Below, piece by piece: positions 17,160 to 25,326 of a stretch of DNA of 64,000 bases. The translations under genes and the position numbers were made by a program. Position 1 is the stretch's first letter. Each line of letters begins with the position of its first letter. Origin of the DNA: Streptomyces abyssomicinicus (GTDB lineage Bacteria; Actinomycetota; Actinomycetes; Streptomycetales; Streptomycetaceae); assembly GCF_008974245.1 (NCBI RefSeq), contig NZ_BBZI01000009.1, positions 245,219 through 309,218 on the forward strand, in the 5' to 3' direction. The notes below the pieces were generated by a model. That model did no database searches. It was not told where the DNA came from and saw nothing but the letters and a program-made list of their open reading frames with translations.

Positions 17160-19250
17160 GTGACGGATTCCATCGACGACGCCACGGTGCTGGACGCCCT
17201 CTTCAACGGCTCGCCCCAGGGTCTGTTCGTGCTCGACGCCGACTGGAGGGTCACGCGCTACAACCCGTCCGGACGCGGCGTCCAGAACCTGCCCCCCGAG
17301 GCCGTCCTCGGTCACCGGGTGGAGGACTTCGCCCCGGGCTTCGAGCCGGACCAGTTCCAGGCCGTGATCGACGAGTTCCTCGCCACGGGCGGCCCCTTGC
17401 GCGGCAGGCTGGTACGGGGGCCGTCGCCGTCCGACCCGGACCGCACCCTCGCGGTCGAGGTGTCGCTCTTCCCGCTGCCCGGTCCCGGCGACGGATCCCA
17501 GGGCGTGGTGGCCGTCGTCGAGGACGTGACCGAGCGGCAGGCCGCCGCGGACCGCCTCGCCGTCCTCGGCACGGTGCACGCGGGTGTCGGCACCTCGCTG
17601 GACGCCGCCGCCACGGCCCGCGAGCTGGTACGGGCCCTGGTGCCCGGCTTCGCGGACGCGGCGAGCGTCGACCTGCTGGACGAGGGCTGGGACGGTGCGG
17701 CCGGCCAGGCCGCTCCCTCACCGGCCGACGCGCCGCTGCGCCGGGTCGCCTTCGCCCCGGAGACGGCCGAACGGAGCCGGAACGACGGCGACAGCCGCCC
17801 GTTCCCCTTCCCGACGCCGTTCACCCAGGTCCTCAACGACCTGCGGCCCCGGCTCGTGAGGGTGTCACCGGACGAGCCCTGGCTGGCCACCGCGCCGGAC
17901 GGCTTCGCGCCGCTCCTCAGGGCCCGGGTGCACTCCATGATCGTCGTCGCGCTGACGGCCCGGGACACCGTGCTGGGGCTGCTGACCCTGTACCGGAACC
18001 GGACCGACGCCTTCGAGGGGGCGGACCTGGACGTGGCCCGGCAGGCCGCCTCCACCGCGGCCGCGCACCTGGACAACGCTCGCAGCTACCTGCGCGAGCA
18101 CACCGTGGCGACGGCCCTGCAGCGGCGGCTCCAGCCCGGGGAGGTCCCCGAGCTGTCGGCGGTGGAGACCGCCCACGTCTACCTGCCCGAGAACGCCGGC
18201 GGCACCTGGTTCGACGTCGTCCCGCTCTCCGGAGCGCGCGTCGCCCTCGCCGTCGGCGACGTCTTCGGCCAGGGCGTCGAGGCGGCGGCCACCATGGGCC
18301 AGCTGCGGGTCGCCCTGCGCACGCTCGCCCTTCAGGACCTGGAGACGGACGACCTCCTGGCCCGCCTGGACGAGGTCGCCGCCCAGCTGCCGGGGGTCTC
18401 CGCCGTCCCCGCGGGCTCTCCCGCGGGGAGGTGCGCGGTCACCGTCTACGACCCTGTCTCGCGGCAGTGCGTCATGGTCCGTGCCGGCCACCCCGCGCCC
18501 CTGCTCATCGGCCCCGACGGCAGCCCGATCGAGGTGGAGGTCCCCGAGGGGCCGCCGCTGGGGGCGGGCGGTGAGCGCGTCTACGCCCCGGCCGTGGTGG
18601 ACCTGCCGCCGGGGACACTGCTCGCCCACTGCACGGAGGGCCTGCTCGCCGCCGGCGGGAGCGACCGGACCGTCGCCACCCGCCGTCTCACCCAGGTCCT
18701 CTCCTCCACCGGCCGGCCGCTGCGGGAGCTGTGCGACACGGCCGTGTACGCGATGGCGCCGTCCCGCCACGACGACGCGGTCCTGCTGCTCGCGCGCACC
18801 CGCGCCCTGCCGGCGGAACAGATCGCGGACTGGACCCTGCCCGCCGACGTCTCCGTGGTGAGCACCGCCCGCCGGCTCGTCGAGCGGCAGCTCGCCGCCT
18901 GGCACCTCGACGAGGTGGCGTTCACCACCGAACTCGTCGCCACCGAACTCGTCACCAACGCCATCCTCTACGGCACGGGCCCGGTGCGCCTGCGGCTCAT
19001 CCACGACCGGGACCGGCTGCTGTGCGAGGTCACCGACGCCAACAGCGCCAGCCCCCATCTGCGCCACGCCCGCGACAGCGACGAGGGGGGCCGTGGCCTC
19101 TACATCGTCATGAAGCTCACCAGGCGCTGGGGCGTCCGCCACAACCGCACCGACAAGACCATCTGGGCCGAACAGCGGCTCGACGACGGACCGGCGGAAC
19201 CGCCCGCCCCGCCGCGAGGGTTCGACATCGACGCGGTGCCGGAACTGTGA
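17160..19250 (+). CDS. PAS-GAF-SpoIIE phosphatase-ATPase signalling protein
   Basis: 696 aa in four parts: a PAS domain (about 12-125; LFNGSPQGLFVLDADWRVTR), a GAF domain (about 135-320), a SpoIIE-type PP2C phosphatase (about 345-545; VALAVGDVFGQGVEAAATMG, VMVRAGHPAPLLIG) and a C-terminal HATPase of the SpoIIAB/RsbW type (about 570-680; ELVATELVTNAILYGTGPV). The combination suggests one protein that can both dephosphorylate and rephosphorylate an anti-anti-sigma factor in response to PAS/GAF inputs. The first metal-binding motif reads AGGTWFDV where most relatives have GGDWYD, so the phosphatase may be weak. GTG 17160 is chosen because GGAGG lies 10 bases upstream and the PAS follows directly. 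Confidence 0.9.
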   Translation: MTDSIDDATVLDALFNGSPQGLFVLDADWRVTRYNPSGRGVQNLPPEAVLGHRVEDFAPGFEPDQFQAVIDEFLATGGPLRGRLVRGPSPSDPDRTLAVEVSLFPLPGPGDGSQGVVAVVEDVTERQAAADRLAVLGTVHAGVGTSLDAAATARELVRALVPGFADAASVDLLDEGWDGAAGQAAPSPADAPLRRVAFAPETAERSRNDGDSRPFPFPTPFTQVLNDLRPRLVRVSPDEPWLATAPDGFAPLLRARVHSMIVVALTARDTVLGLLTLYRNRTDAFEGADLDVARQAASTAAAHLDNARSYLREHTVATALQRRLQPGEVPELSAVETAHVYLPENAGGTWFDVVPLSGARVALAVGDVFGQGVEAAATMGQLRVALRTLALQDLETDDLLARLDEVAAQLPGVSAVPAGSPAGRCAVTVYDPVSRQCVMVRAGHPAPLLIGPDGSPIEVEVPEGPPLGAGGERVYAPAVVDLPPGTLLAHCTEGLLAAGGSDRTVATRRLTQVLSSTGRPLRELCDTAVYAMAPSRHDDAVLLLARTRALPAEQIADWTLPADVSVVSTARRLVERQLAAWHLDEVAFTTELVATELVTNAILYGTGPVRLRLIHDRDRLLCEVTDANSASPHLRHARDSDEGGRGLYIVMKLTRRWGVRHNRTDKTIWAEQRLDDGPAEPPAPPRGFDIDAVPEL

Positions 19251-19283
19251 CCGGAGTGTCACCCGGGGGCTCCTCGGGTACCG

Positions 19284-19307
19284 CGTACGCAAGTACGTGG
19301 TAACCAC
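19284..19307. promoter_or_regulatory. inverted-repeat operator ahead of the first MarR gene
   Basis: Two adjacent symmetrical elements sit upstream of the marR-type gene: CGTAC-4-GTACG (19284-19297) and GTGGTAACCAC (19297-19307, symmetrical around its centre base). Such dyads 40-70 bp ahead of a MarR gene usually mark autoregulation. Confidence 0.45.
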
Positions 19308-19350
19308 ATGGACCGGCCCGGAGGGGCCCCTGACTGAAGGTGATGCGCAC

Positions 19351-19854
19351 GTGACTCGCCTCGGCGGCTCCGGAGACGGCCGGACGGACGGACCGGGTGA
19401 CGACCTCCGGTCCGTCGCGCGGGAGATCGCCCATGCCGTGGACGGTCTCGCGGAGCTGTGGTCCGTGGCCGCCCAGGACGCGAGTCTGCGCCTGTCACCG
19501 CACCAGTTGCGGGCGCTGCGGCTCCTGGAGGCCGAGCCGGAGCTCAACCTCACCGCGCTGGCCCAGGGCATGGGGATAGGCACGCCGACGGCCAGCCGGC
19601 TGTGCGACCGGCTGGAGGCGGCGGGGCTGGTGACGCGCCTGCTGCATCCCTACGACCGGCGTGAGGTGCGGCTGGTCCTCACCGGGACCGGCCGGCAGGT
19701 GCTCGGTGAGGTGGCCGATCGCAGGTCACAGGCGCTCGCCGAGGTTCTCGCCGGCATGGATCCCGTCGCGCGGGAGGCGCTGCGCCGGGGGCTGCGGGCC
19801 TTTCCGCCGGCCAGGACCGGGGAGGCCGGGGAGACCGGGGACGGTCCTGGGTGA
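19351..19854 (+). CDS. MarR-family transcriptional regulator (copy 1)
   Basis: 167 aa. The winged helix runs about residues 50-120 (LRALRLLEAEPELNLTALAQ, PTASRLCDRLEAAGLVTRLL, DRREVRLVLTGTGRQVL). GTG 19351 is preferred since GAAGGTG lies upstream; an earlier GTG at 19297 would start inside the presumed operator. The product is clearly similar to the MarR at 23233-23721 (shared TxSRLCDRLxAAG and DRREVRL segments). The last 129 bp overlap the 3' end of the convergent phosphatase gene. Its partner and effector are unknown; neighbouring phosphatase genes suggest stress signalling. Confidence 0.88.
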   Translation: MTRLGGSGDGRTDGPGDDLRSVAREIAHAVDGLAELWSVAAQDASLRLSPHQLRALRLLEAEPELNLTALAQGMGIGTPTASRLCDRLEAAGLVTRLLHPYDRREVRLVLTGTGRQVLGEVADRRSQALAEVLAGMDPVAREALRRGLRAFPPARTGEAGETGDGPG

Positions 19855-21702
19855 CCGCTCGGCCGTCTGCAGGTGGCACAGCAGCAGGCAGACGTCGTCG
19901 TCGCGTTCGGAGGTGTGCAGGAGCGGTTCCAGCAGACCGTCGGCGACGGCCTCGATGTCCTGTTCCAGTTCGGGCGTGCTGAGCGCGCCCAGCATGTCGC
20001 CGAGGCGGGCGATGCCGGGGTCGATGCCCTGAGCGCGGCGTTCGACCAGGCCGTCGGTGTAGAGGACCAGGGAGGAACCGACGGGCAGGTCGGCCCGGTG
20101 GTTGGCGTAGACGTACGGCACCGGGATGCCCAGCATGACGCCCGGTTTGGCGTCCAGGACCCGTACCGTGCCGTCAGCTCCGCGGACGACGGCCGGCAGG
20201 TGGCCGGCCGACGCCCAGACGACCTCCGGTTCGCCCGGGCGGAAGCGGGCGATCATCGCGGTGGCGTACAGCTCGGGCTGCAGGTGACGGAGCATGCCGT
20301 GCAGCCGGGTCAGGATCGCCGCCGGGCTCTCGTTCTCGACGGCGTAGGCGCGCAGCGCGGTGCGCAGCTGGCCCATGACCACGGCGGCGTGCAGGCCGTG
20401 GCCGGTGACGTCCCCTATGACGGCCAGCAGGCTGCCGTCGGGCTGGATGAAGGCGTCGTACCAGTCGCCGCCGATGTTGAGGCCGCGGGTGGCGGGCAGG
20501 TAGCGGGCGGCCAGCAGCAGTCCGGCCTGCGTGGGCAGTTCGGTGAGCTGGGCGCGTTGCAGGGTCTCGGCCGTGTCGCGGGACTGCTCGTAGCGACGGG
20601 CGTTGTCCAGGGCGATACCGACCCGGCGGGCGAGCTCGACCAGCATCACCGAGGTGTCCGCGTCGAAGCGCGGGCCCGGGGAGGTGAGGGTGAGGACGCC
20701 CACCAGGCCGCGCGCCAGGAGGGGGATCGCCAGCACCGGCCGCTCCGGGAACAGCTCGGAGGGCCGGAGGTCGTCGACGCCGGGCAGCTCACCGGGGTAC
20801 GGGGCGGCGTGCTGGGGACGCCCGGTGCGGGCGGCGACCACCGCGGCCTCGGTGTGGTCGGGGACGCCGCGGGGGTCCTCGTCGTCGCTCTCCTCGCCGA
20901 ACAACCAGACCTCGAGGTGGTCGGCGTACTCGGGGACCAGCAGCTCCTTCAGACGGCTCAGGATGTCCCGGTGGCTCAGGGAGGCCGTGATGGTGGCGCT
21001 GGCGTCGCCGAGGAAGGCCAGCAGGCGCCGGGCGCGCTCGGCCTCGGCGCGCGCGGTCCGCTCCGCGTCCAGCAGGTCGCGCTGGACGCGCGCGGCGGTC
21101 GCCAGGTTCGAGTGCAGGGCGACGACGCCCTGGTTGGTCTGGTGGAGTTCCTCCCGGTGCATCCGTACGAGGTGCTCCTGCTCGTCCAGGAGCCGCAGGA
21201 CGGCCGCGGTGTCCTCGTCCGCGCGCAGCAGGGCCTCGGCCAGCAGGTCCTCGGCGGAGGAATGACCGCCCGGCGGCGGGCCGTCCGGCGGAGCGTCGCC
21301 GGGGGACGCGACGGCGCTCCGCTCGTCCTCGGCGGGCCGGCGGGGCAGGGGGCAGCTGAGGACGGGCCCGTCGTCCGGGCCGGATTCCGGCGCGGAGGCC
21401 GCCGACGCCGACGCCGAAGCCGAGGGGGACGCGGACAGGGACGCCGACGCCGGGGAGCCGGCCGGCCGCAGCCGCGCGTCGAGCCGCGTCTCGTGTCCGG
21501 CGCTCCGCCCGACGCGGAGCAGCAGTTCCCACTCGCCGCCGTCGCTCAGGCAGTGGCGCAGCCGCGCGCTCAGCGAGCTGAGGAACCGCGCTCGTTCCGT
21601 CGCCGTCGCCCCGGCGTCCGCGACGGCCCCGGCGACGCCCGCGCGGGCCCGGGCCGCGTCGGCGGCCGACGTGATCTTCCAGACCTCAGGACGCACTGTC
21701 AT
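19726..21702 (-). CDS. GAF-SpoIIE (PP2C) phosphatase with N-terminal ATPase-like region
   Basis: 658 aa. Residues 1-80 resemble part of an HATPase or regulatory domain (ERARFLSSLSARLRHCLSDG). A Ser/Ala/Pro linker (about 85-170) and a coiled coil (about 185-230; LLDEQEHLVRMHREELHQTN) follow. A GAF domain (about 235-395) precedes a full SpoIIE phosphatase (about 400-615) with intact metal motifs (NIGGDWYDAF, VIGDVTGHGLHAAVVMGQLR, VLYTDGLVERR). The final 40 residues are Pro/Arg-rich and lie antisense to the MarR gene. ATG 21702 is the simplest start; a GTG two codons earlier is possible. It should dephosphorylate an anti-sigma-factor antagonist. The control region carries a triple GGCAA/TTGCC element. 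Confidence 0.9.
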   Translation of the reverse strand: MTVRPEVWKITSAADAARARAGVAGAVADAGATATERARFLSSLSARLRHCLSDGGEWELLLRVGRSAGHETRLDARLRPAGSPASASLSASPSASASASAASAPESGPDDGPVLSCPLPRRPAEDERSAVASPGDAPPDGPPPGGHSSAEDLLAEALLRADEDTAAVLRLLDEQEHLVRMHREELHQTNQGVVALHSNLATAARVQRDLLDAERTARAEAERARRLLAFLGDASATITASLSHRDILSRLKELLVPEYADHLEVWLFGEESDDEDPRGVPDHTEAAVVAARTGRPQHAAPYPGELPGVDDLRPSELFPERPVLAIPLLARGLVGVLTLTSPGPRFDADTSVMLVELARRVGIALDNARRYEQSRDTAETLQRAQLTELPTQAGLLLAARYLPATRGLNIGGDWYDAFIQPDGSLLAVIGDVTGHGLHAAVVMGQLRTALRAYAVENESPAAILTRLHGMLRHLQPELYATAMIARFRPGEPEVVWASAGHLPAVVRGADGTVRVLDAKPGVMLGIPVPYVYANHRADLPVGSSLVLYTDGLVERRAQGIDPGIARLGDMLGALSTPELEQDIEAVADGLLEPLLHTSERDDDVCLLLCHLQTAERSPRTVPGLPGLPGPGRRKGPQPPAQRLPRDGIHAGENLGERL

Positions 21703-21823
21703 GGACACCCGGTGGATCGAAGGGCCGCCGGCACGGGATCATGGGCGAGGGATCGTGCTCCGCCATCCGCGTCGCCTCCCTGCTGCGCACACACGCCTGG
21801 GCCGGTCCGATGACACACCACTC

Positions 21824-21847
21824 GGCAATTATTGCCACATGGCAACT
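21824..21847. promoter_or_regulatory. operator-like element, GGCAA half-sites (copy 1)
   Basis: Three half-sites alternate in orientation: GGCAA (21824-21828), TTGCC (21832-21836) and GGCAA (21841-21845), giving two overlapping dyads. It is A/T-rich for this genome and lies 122 bp upstream of the phosphatase gene starting at 21702. A 20-of-24 match recurs at 23846-23869. A MarR product of this cluster is the likeliest binder. Confidence 0.6.
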
Positions 21848-21909
21848 GATCTGACGAGACCCCGCGGGATGCCGTCACGAGATCGTCACAACCCGGCCGC
21901 CCCCGCCGC

Positions 21910-23082
21910 TCATCGGCCGGCCCGCCTCCCGTGCCAGTCCAGACAGACGATCAGGGCGTCGTCGTCCGGCACCGACTTGCCGCGGTGGCCGGTCAGCTCC
22001 CGCAGGATCGCCCGCGGCACCTCGGCGGCCGGCAGCAGCCGGGTGGAGTGGATCGCGCGGGACAGAGCCGTGTCCCCGTACGCCTCGCCCTTCGGCGAGG
22101 CCACCGCGTGCACCCCGTCGCTGACGAAGACCAGACGGTCGCCGGGCTCGGCCTGGAAGTGCTGGGCCATGTAGTCGGTCTCCTCGAACATGCCCAACGG
22201 CAGCTGGGCGTCGAAGGTGACGTGCTCCACCGAGCCGTCCCGAAGCCGCAGCAACTGCGGCGAGCCCGCGTCGACGACCCGGGCCCGGCCGGTGGCGAGG
22301 TCGAGGTCGAGCATCAGGACGGACAGGTAGCAGCGCCCGCGGTAGTGGGCGTAGACCGCCTGGTCCGCCAGGGCCGCCTGGTCGGCGATGGGTATGTCGG
22401 CGCGCCGGGCGTTGCGCAGCGCATTGATGGCCAGGTTGGTCAGCAGCGACGCCTCGATGCCCTCGCCCATGCCGTTGGTGACGTACAGCGTGAGGCGGTC
22501 GGCGGTGGTGGACCAGTCGAAGTTGTCCCCGAAGATCGCGTACGCCGGCTCCAGCTGCGCCCCCAGCGAGAACTCCGGGCGTACGCAGGAACGGCCCGGC
22601 AGCAGGTGCCACTGCATCTCGGCGGCCAGCGTGAGCCGGTCCTTGCGCCGCGCCTGCATGAACAGGTCGGTGTCGCGATCGGCCACCACCACCTCGTGCC
22701 CCAGCACCTCGGCGACCTCCGTGAGTTCCCCTTCCCAACGGCGGACGGCGTCGCCGTCGGGCAGGGTCACGGTCAGCACCCCGAGCCGGTCACCGCGCAC
22801 GCTGACCGGCAGGTGCAGGCGGGCCCCGCCGTCGCGCCCCTCCTCGCGGTACGGCTGCTGCGAGCCGAAGGCGCGGCCGGCCGGGCTGTTGTGCACGGAC
22901 ACCGGTTCCAGGGTGTGCGGCAGGACCGACACGGGCTGCAGCACGCTCACGCCGTAGTCCGCCATGTACAGCTCGACGTCCTCGGCGCCGTACTGCTCCT
23001 TCAGGACGGCGCGCGTGACGTCGAGCAGCGCGTGGGGGGCCGATCTTCGAAGAGCACGCTCAACGGCCACGAATTTCTGCAT
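21910..23082 (-). CDS. GAF-SpoIIE (PP2C) phosphatase, divergent from MarR copy 2
   Basis: 390 aa beginning MQKFVAVERALRRSAPHAL. A GAF-like sensor (about 10-140) is followed by a SpoIIE phosphatase (about 165-385) that is atypical: the expected GGDWYD is GDNFDWS and the expected GDVxGHG is VTNGMGEG, though the C-terminal DGVH and DDDAL motifs remain. Metal binding may be altered, so activity is uncertain. An upstream in-frame ATG at 23166 is rejected because the intervening codons have many A/T third positions, unlike all real genes here. It is divergent from the second MarR gene, with 150 bp between starts. Confidence 0.85.
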   Translation of the reverse strand: MQKFVAVERALRRSAPHALLDVTRAVLKEQYGAEDVELYMADYGVSVLQPVSVLPHTLEPVSVHNSPAGRAFGSQQPYREEGRDGGARLHLPVSVRGDRLGVLTVTLPDGDAVRRWEGELTEVAEVLGHEVVVADRDTDLFMQARRKDRLTLAAEMQWHLLPGRSCVRPEFSLGAQLEPAYAIFGDNFDWSTTADRLTLYVTNGMGEGIEASLLTNLAINALRNARRADIPIADQAALADQAVYAHYRGRCYLSVLMLDLDLATGRARVVDAGSPQLLRLRDGSVEHVTFDAQLPLGMFEETDYMAQHFQAEPGDRLVFVSDGVHAVASPKGEAYGDTALSRAIHSTRLLPAAEVPRAILRELTGHRGKSVPDDDALIVCLDWHGRRAGR

Positions 23083-23232
23083 GGAGTAATTTTCACCAAT
23101 CCTTCGCCGGACGAACGTACGTCCGCCACCATGAGACGGAGACCATGAGGCAGTCGCGTCGGTCATTCCGGGTCACCCGGGGCAGGCGGGCCCGCCTAGT
23201 ACGCTGACAGGCATCCCAGTCCCTGCGAGAGT

Positions 23233-23721
23233 GTGACCGTGACTGCCTTCCGCCGCTGCCCCGAGCCCGACGAGGTCGCACGTGTGACCACCACGGCCGC
23301 CGAGCTGCTGGAGGTCGTGTGGGGCCGCGCTTCGACGGCGCCCACCTCCGCGTCCCAGCTGCGCGTGCTGCACATCCTGGAGCACCACGACGGCATCAAC
23401 CTGCGCACCCTCGCCGAGTCCCTGGCGTCCACGCCGCCCTCCACCAGCCGGCTCTGCGACCGGCTCCAGGCCGCCGGCTTCATCGAGCGGGTGACGAGCC
23501 CGGAGGACCGGCGCGAGGTGCGCCTGCACCTCAGCGGCCGGGGCCGCGTCTTCCTCGCCGACCTGCGGGCCCGCAGGGAGAAGGAGGTGCGGGAGGTGCT
23601 GGCGGACATGCCCGCCGCCAAGCGGATCGCGCTGCTCGAAGGACTGGAGGCGTTCTGCGCCACCGCGGCCTCGCAGATACTCGGCGCCGCCCCGGACTCC
23701 TCCGACAGCCGGACCGCCTGA
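23233..23721 (+). CDS. MarR-family transcriptional regulator (copy 2)
   Basis: 162 aa, winged helix about residues 40-115 (LRVLHILEHHDGINLRTLAE, STSRLCDRLQAAGFIERV, DRREVRLHLSGRGRVFL). It is similar in length and core to the MarR at 19351-19854. GTG 23233 is used; GTG 23239 is two codons later. The divergent neighbour is a SpoIIE-type phosphatase, repeating the MarR-phosphatase pairing seen for copy 1. About 125 bp past its stop lies an operator-like element nearly identical to the one at 21824. Confidence 0.88.
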   Translation: MTVTAFRRCPEPDEVARVTTTAAELLEVVWGRASTAPTSASQLRVLHILEHHDGINLRTLAESLASTPPSTSRLCDRLQAAGFIERVTSPEDRREVRLHLSGRGRVFLADLRARREKEVREVLADMPAAKRIALLEGLEAFCATAASQILGAAPDSSDSRTA

Positions 23722-23845
23722 CCCACCACTCGCGGCACCGGCGTCGCCCCTCGGCGAGCGATCATCACGCGGAGCGGTCTCCGCCCACCGGAGCATTTCA
23801 GGTCCTTCCCCGCGCACGTCCGACACGGCTACTTTGTTGTCTGGC

Positions 23846-23869
23846 GGCTATTATTGTCAAACGGCAACT
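23846..23869. promoter_or_regulatory. operator-like element, GGCAA half-sites (copy 2, orphan)
   Basis: It matches the element at 21824-21847 at 20 of 24 positions: both read GGC-n-ATTATTG-n-CA-n-A-n-GGCAACT. Here no protein-coding gene starts nearby. The embedded TATTAT could serve as a -10 element for rightward transcription into the structured segment that follows. Confidence 0.55.
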
Positions 23870-23994
23870 ATGCCGCCGACAGCCCTTTCACAGACCCTGA
23901 TACCCCGTGATCGCCCCTTCTGTCATGAGATGTTCCCCTTGTCTCCACGGAAGGGGGACGGCGCGCCGAGCCCAGGCCGATGGCCTGGGGTTTT
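23870..23994 (+). ncRNA. candidate small RNA ending in an intrinsic terminator
   Basis: Downstream of the orphan operator are two stem-loops: 23932-23959 (arm GTTCCCCTT, one G-U pair, 10-base loop) and 23971-23989 (CCCAGGCC / GGCCTGGG, 3-base loop) followed by TTTTCTCCTT. A true T-run terminator is unusual for this genome. A transcript of roughly 110-125 nt would result. The terminator could instead end the marR transcript 250 bp upstream, so the RNA is only a candidate. Confidence 0.35.
23971..23994 (+). terminator. intrinsic terminator with T run
   Basis: A perfect 8-bp stem (CCCAGGCC, loop GAT, GGCCTGGG) is followed by G and TTTTCTCC on the plus strand. It ends either the marR transcript or a short RNA from the orphan operator. 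Confidence 0.75.
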
Positions 23995-24101
23995 CTCCTT
24001 CCCCGTCTCCGCGCCGACCACCCGCCCTTCGGCCCGGGCCGCCGAATGACAGGTGCATGACAGATGGGGACAGGTGGACCTCCCCGGCAGGACGCGGACG
24101 C

Positions 24102-24134
24102 GACGCGCCCCGGGGCAGGGCCCCGGGGCGCGTC
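24102..24134 (-). terminator. 13-bp hairpin terminator of the secreted trefoil-like gene
   Basis: GACGCGCCCCGGG (24102-24114) pairs perfectly with CCCGGGGCGCGTC (24122-24134). It lies 29 bp beyond the stop of the minus-strand gene at 24163. Confidence 0.75.
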
Positions 24135-24162
24135 GTCACCTCACGCCGTACGGCGGCGGACG

Positions 24163-24801
24163 TCAGATGGTGAGGTCGTAGAGGTTGAACTCCTCCCAGC
24201 TGCCGGTGATGTCGGCGGAACGGGCGCGCAGGGCGTACTGGAGCGAGCCGGTGTAGCCGTTCTCCATGGCCACGAACAGCCCGTTGCTGGTGGACTGGAG
24301 GGCCCAGCGGTCGAGTTCCTCGTGGTGCCAGAGGATGAACCGCTCCCAGCCACCGACCGAGGTGGAGCGGGCCCGCAGCAGGTTCTCGGAGGCGCCGGTG
24401 AAGTTCTGCTCGACGGTCACGTAGCGGTTGTTGGCCAGGGACCTGACGGCGTAGGTCTGGGTGGCCTCGTCCCACTCGAAGGAAAGGTTCTCCCAGCCAC
24501 CGATCTTGGCGGAACGGGCACGCAGCGCACCGGTGTTCGGGGCGGCGTAGTTCACCTCGGTGGTCACGAACTTCGCGTTCTTGACCGACTCCAGGGCGAG
24601 GGTCAGCGGCTCCTCCTCGGCGGCCGAGACGCCGTCCGGGTCGGCCGTCACCCCGGCGATCGCCTGCAGCTCCGCGGCGGAGACGGCCTCCCAGCCGCTG
24701 GGAGCGGGGGCCTGCGGGGCCGCCTGGGCGGCCGGGGCGGCCAGCGCGGAGACGGCCACCAGGGTGCTCAGGGACAGAAGTACGGAAGTCATGCGTCGCA
24801 C
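24163..24801 (-). CDS. secreted beta-trefoil (fascin-like) repeat protein
   Basis: 212 aa. Signal peptide: about residues 1-28 (VLLSLSTLVAVSALAAPAAQAA). After a short acidic linker, three similar blocks of about 45 residues follow, each with the pattern NxxYVTVExNxTG...LRARSxxxGxWExF (ALRARSAKIGGWENLSFEWD, LLRARSTSVGGWERFILWHH, ALRARSADITGSWEEFNLYD). This is the threefold layout of fascin-like or ricin-type beta-trefoils, which bind sugars or proteins outside the cell. No catalytic residues are evident. The GTG at 24801 has AGGTGAGG upstream at good spacing; an ATG three codons later is possible. Confidence 0.82.
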   Translation of the reverse strand: MRRMTSVLLSLSTLVAVSALAAPAAQAAPQAPAPSGWEAVSAAELQAIAGVTADPDGVSAAEEEPLTLALESVKNAKFVTTEVNYAAPNTGALRARSAKIGGWENLSFEWDEATQTYAVRSLANNRYVTVEQNFTGASENLLRARSTSVGGWERFILWHHEELDRWALQSTSNGLFVAMENGYTGSLQYALRARSADITGSWEEFNLYDLTI

Positions 24802-25326
24802 AGGTTTTCCTCACCTCTCGGCAAACGGATTCCACGGGCGTCCGGGTCCGCGTTCGTGCGGCGGCTCCGCGCTCCCGGCACCCCCCATGGCCGCACGGGC
24901 ACCCTTCCCTGGCCCCCGAACAGCCTCTCCCCGTCCCGGCGGAGCGGTCCCAGAGTACGAGGGCCAATAGCGTGACGACTGTTGTCTTCCCTGGTCAGAG
25001 GGGGTCTGGGACACGGCCGTGACGATTCCGGATGCGTTCTCCGCCCGGCCATGCGGAAGGCACGCGGCATTCCCCCCAAGGCCTCCCCCCGGCCACTTCC
25101 GGCCCCCGCGAGTCGAATGCCTCACGCGGTAACCTCCGTGTCCCGTGCAACCTTTGGCGGCATCGGGGAGTCATGTACATGAGAGCGGGGAATTCCTGCG
25201 GACGCGCGCCTCGCGCGTCCCTCCTGACGGTGGCCCGGCCGCCGCGCACCTCGTGCGGCGCGCGGCTTCGGCCCTTTCTCCCGCCTTTTCGACGCACCAA
25301 GGCGTCATCTACGTGAGGTAGGAGTT
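24802..25326. other. 525-bp divergent intergenic region with structured leader
   Basis: No gene is supported. It separates two divergent exported-protein genes. Near the amidase side are two GC-rich hairpins (GGACGCGCG at 25200-25208 pairing with 25212-25220, and one around 25239-25265) followed by a GAGGTAGGAG ribosome-binding sequence. A -10-like TAACCT lies near 25130. I looked for the conserved c-di-AMP riboswitch signature often found before cell-wall hydrolases in Streptomyces and did not find it. Confidence 0.5.

Larger units (their letters stand above)
23722..24162. other. 441-bp intergenic region with operator copy and structured segment
   Basis: No gene is supported; a 71-codon open frame here has poor codon use and no recognisable fold. 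The region holds an operator-like element (23846-23869), a 9-bp hairpin with one wobble pair (23932-23959), a T-run terminator (23971-23994) and a second terminator for the minus-strand gene on the right (24102-24134). Confidence 0.6.

Noticed and set aside
23083..23166. Upstream ATG start for the phosphatase ending at 21910
   Set aside because: Codons between 23083 and 23166 have many A/T third positions, unlike every real gene in the window.
23834..24049. 71-codon open frame after the second MarR gene
   Set aside because: A/T-rich third positions, start inside the operator element, and two hairpins including a terminator lie within the frame.
25000..25326. c-di-AMP (ydaO-type) riboswitch before the amidase
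   Set aside because: The conserved core segments of that riboswitch could not be found by eye; only GC-rich hairpins are present.
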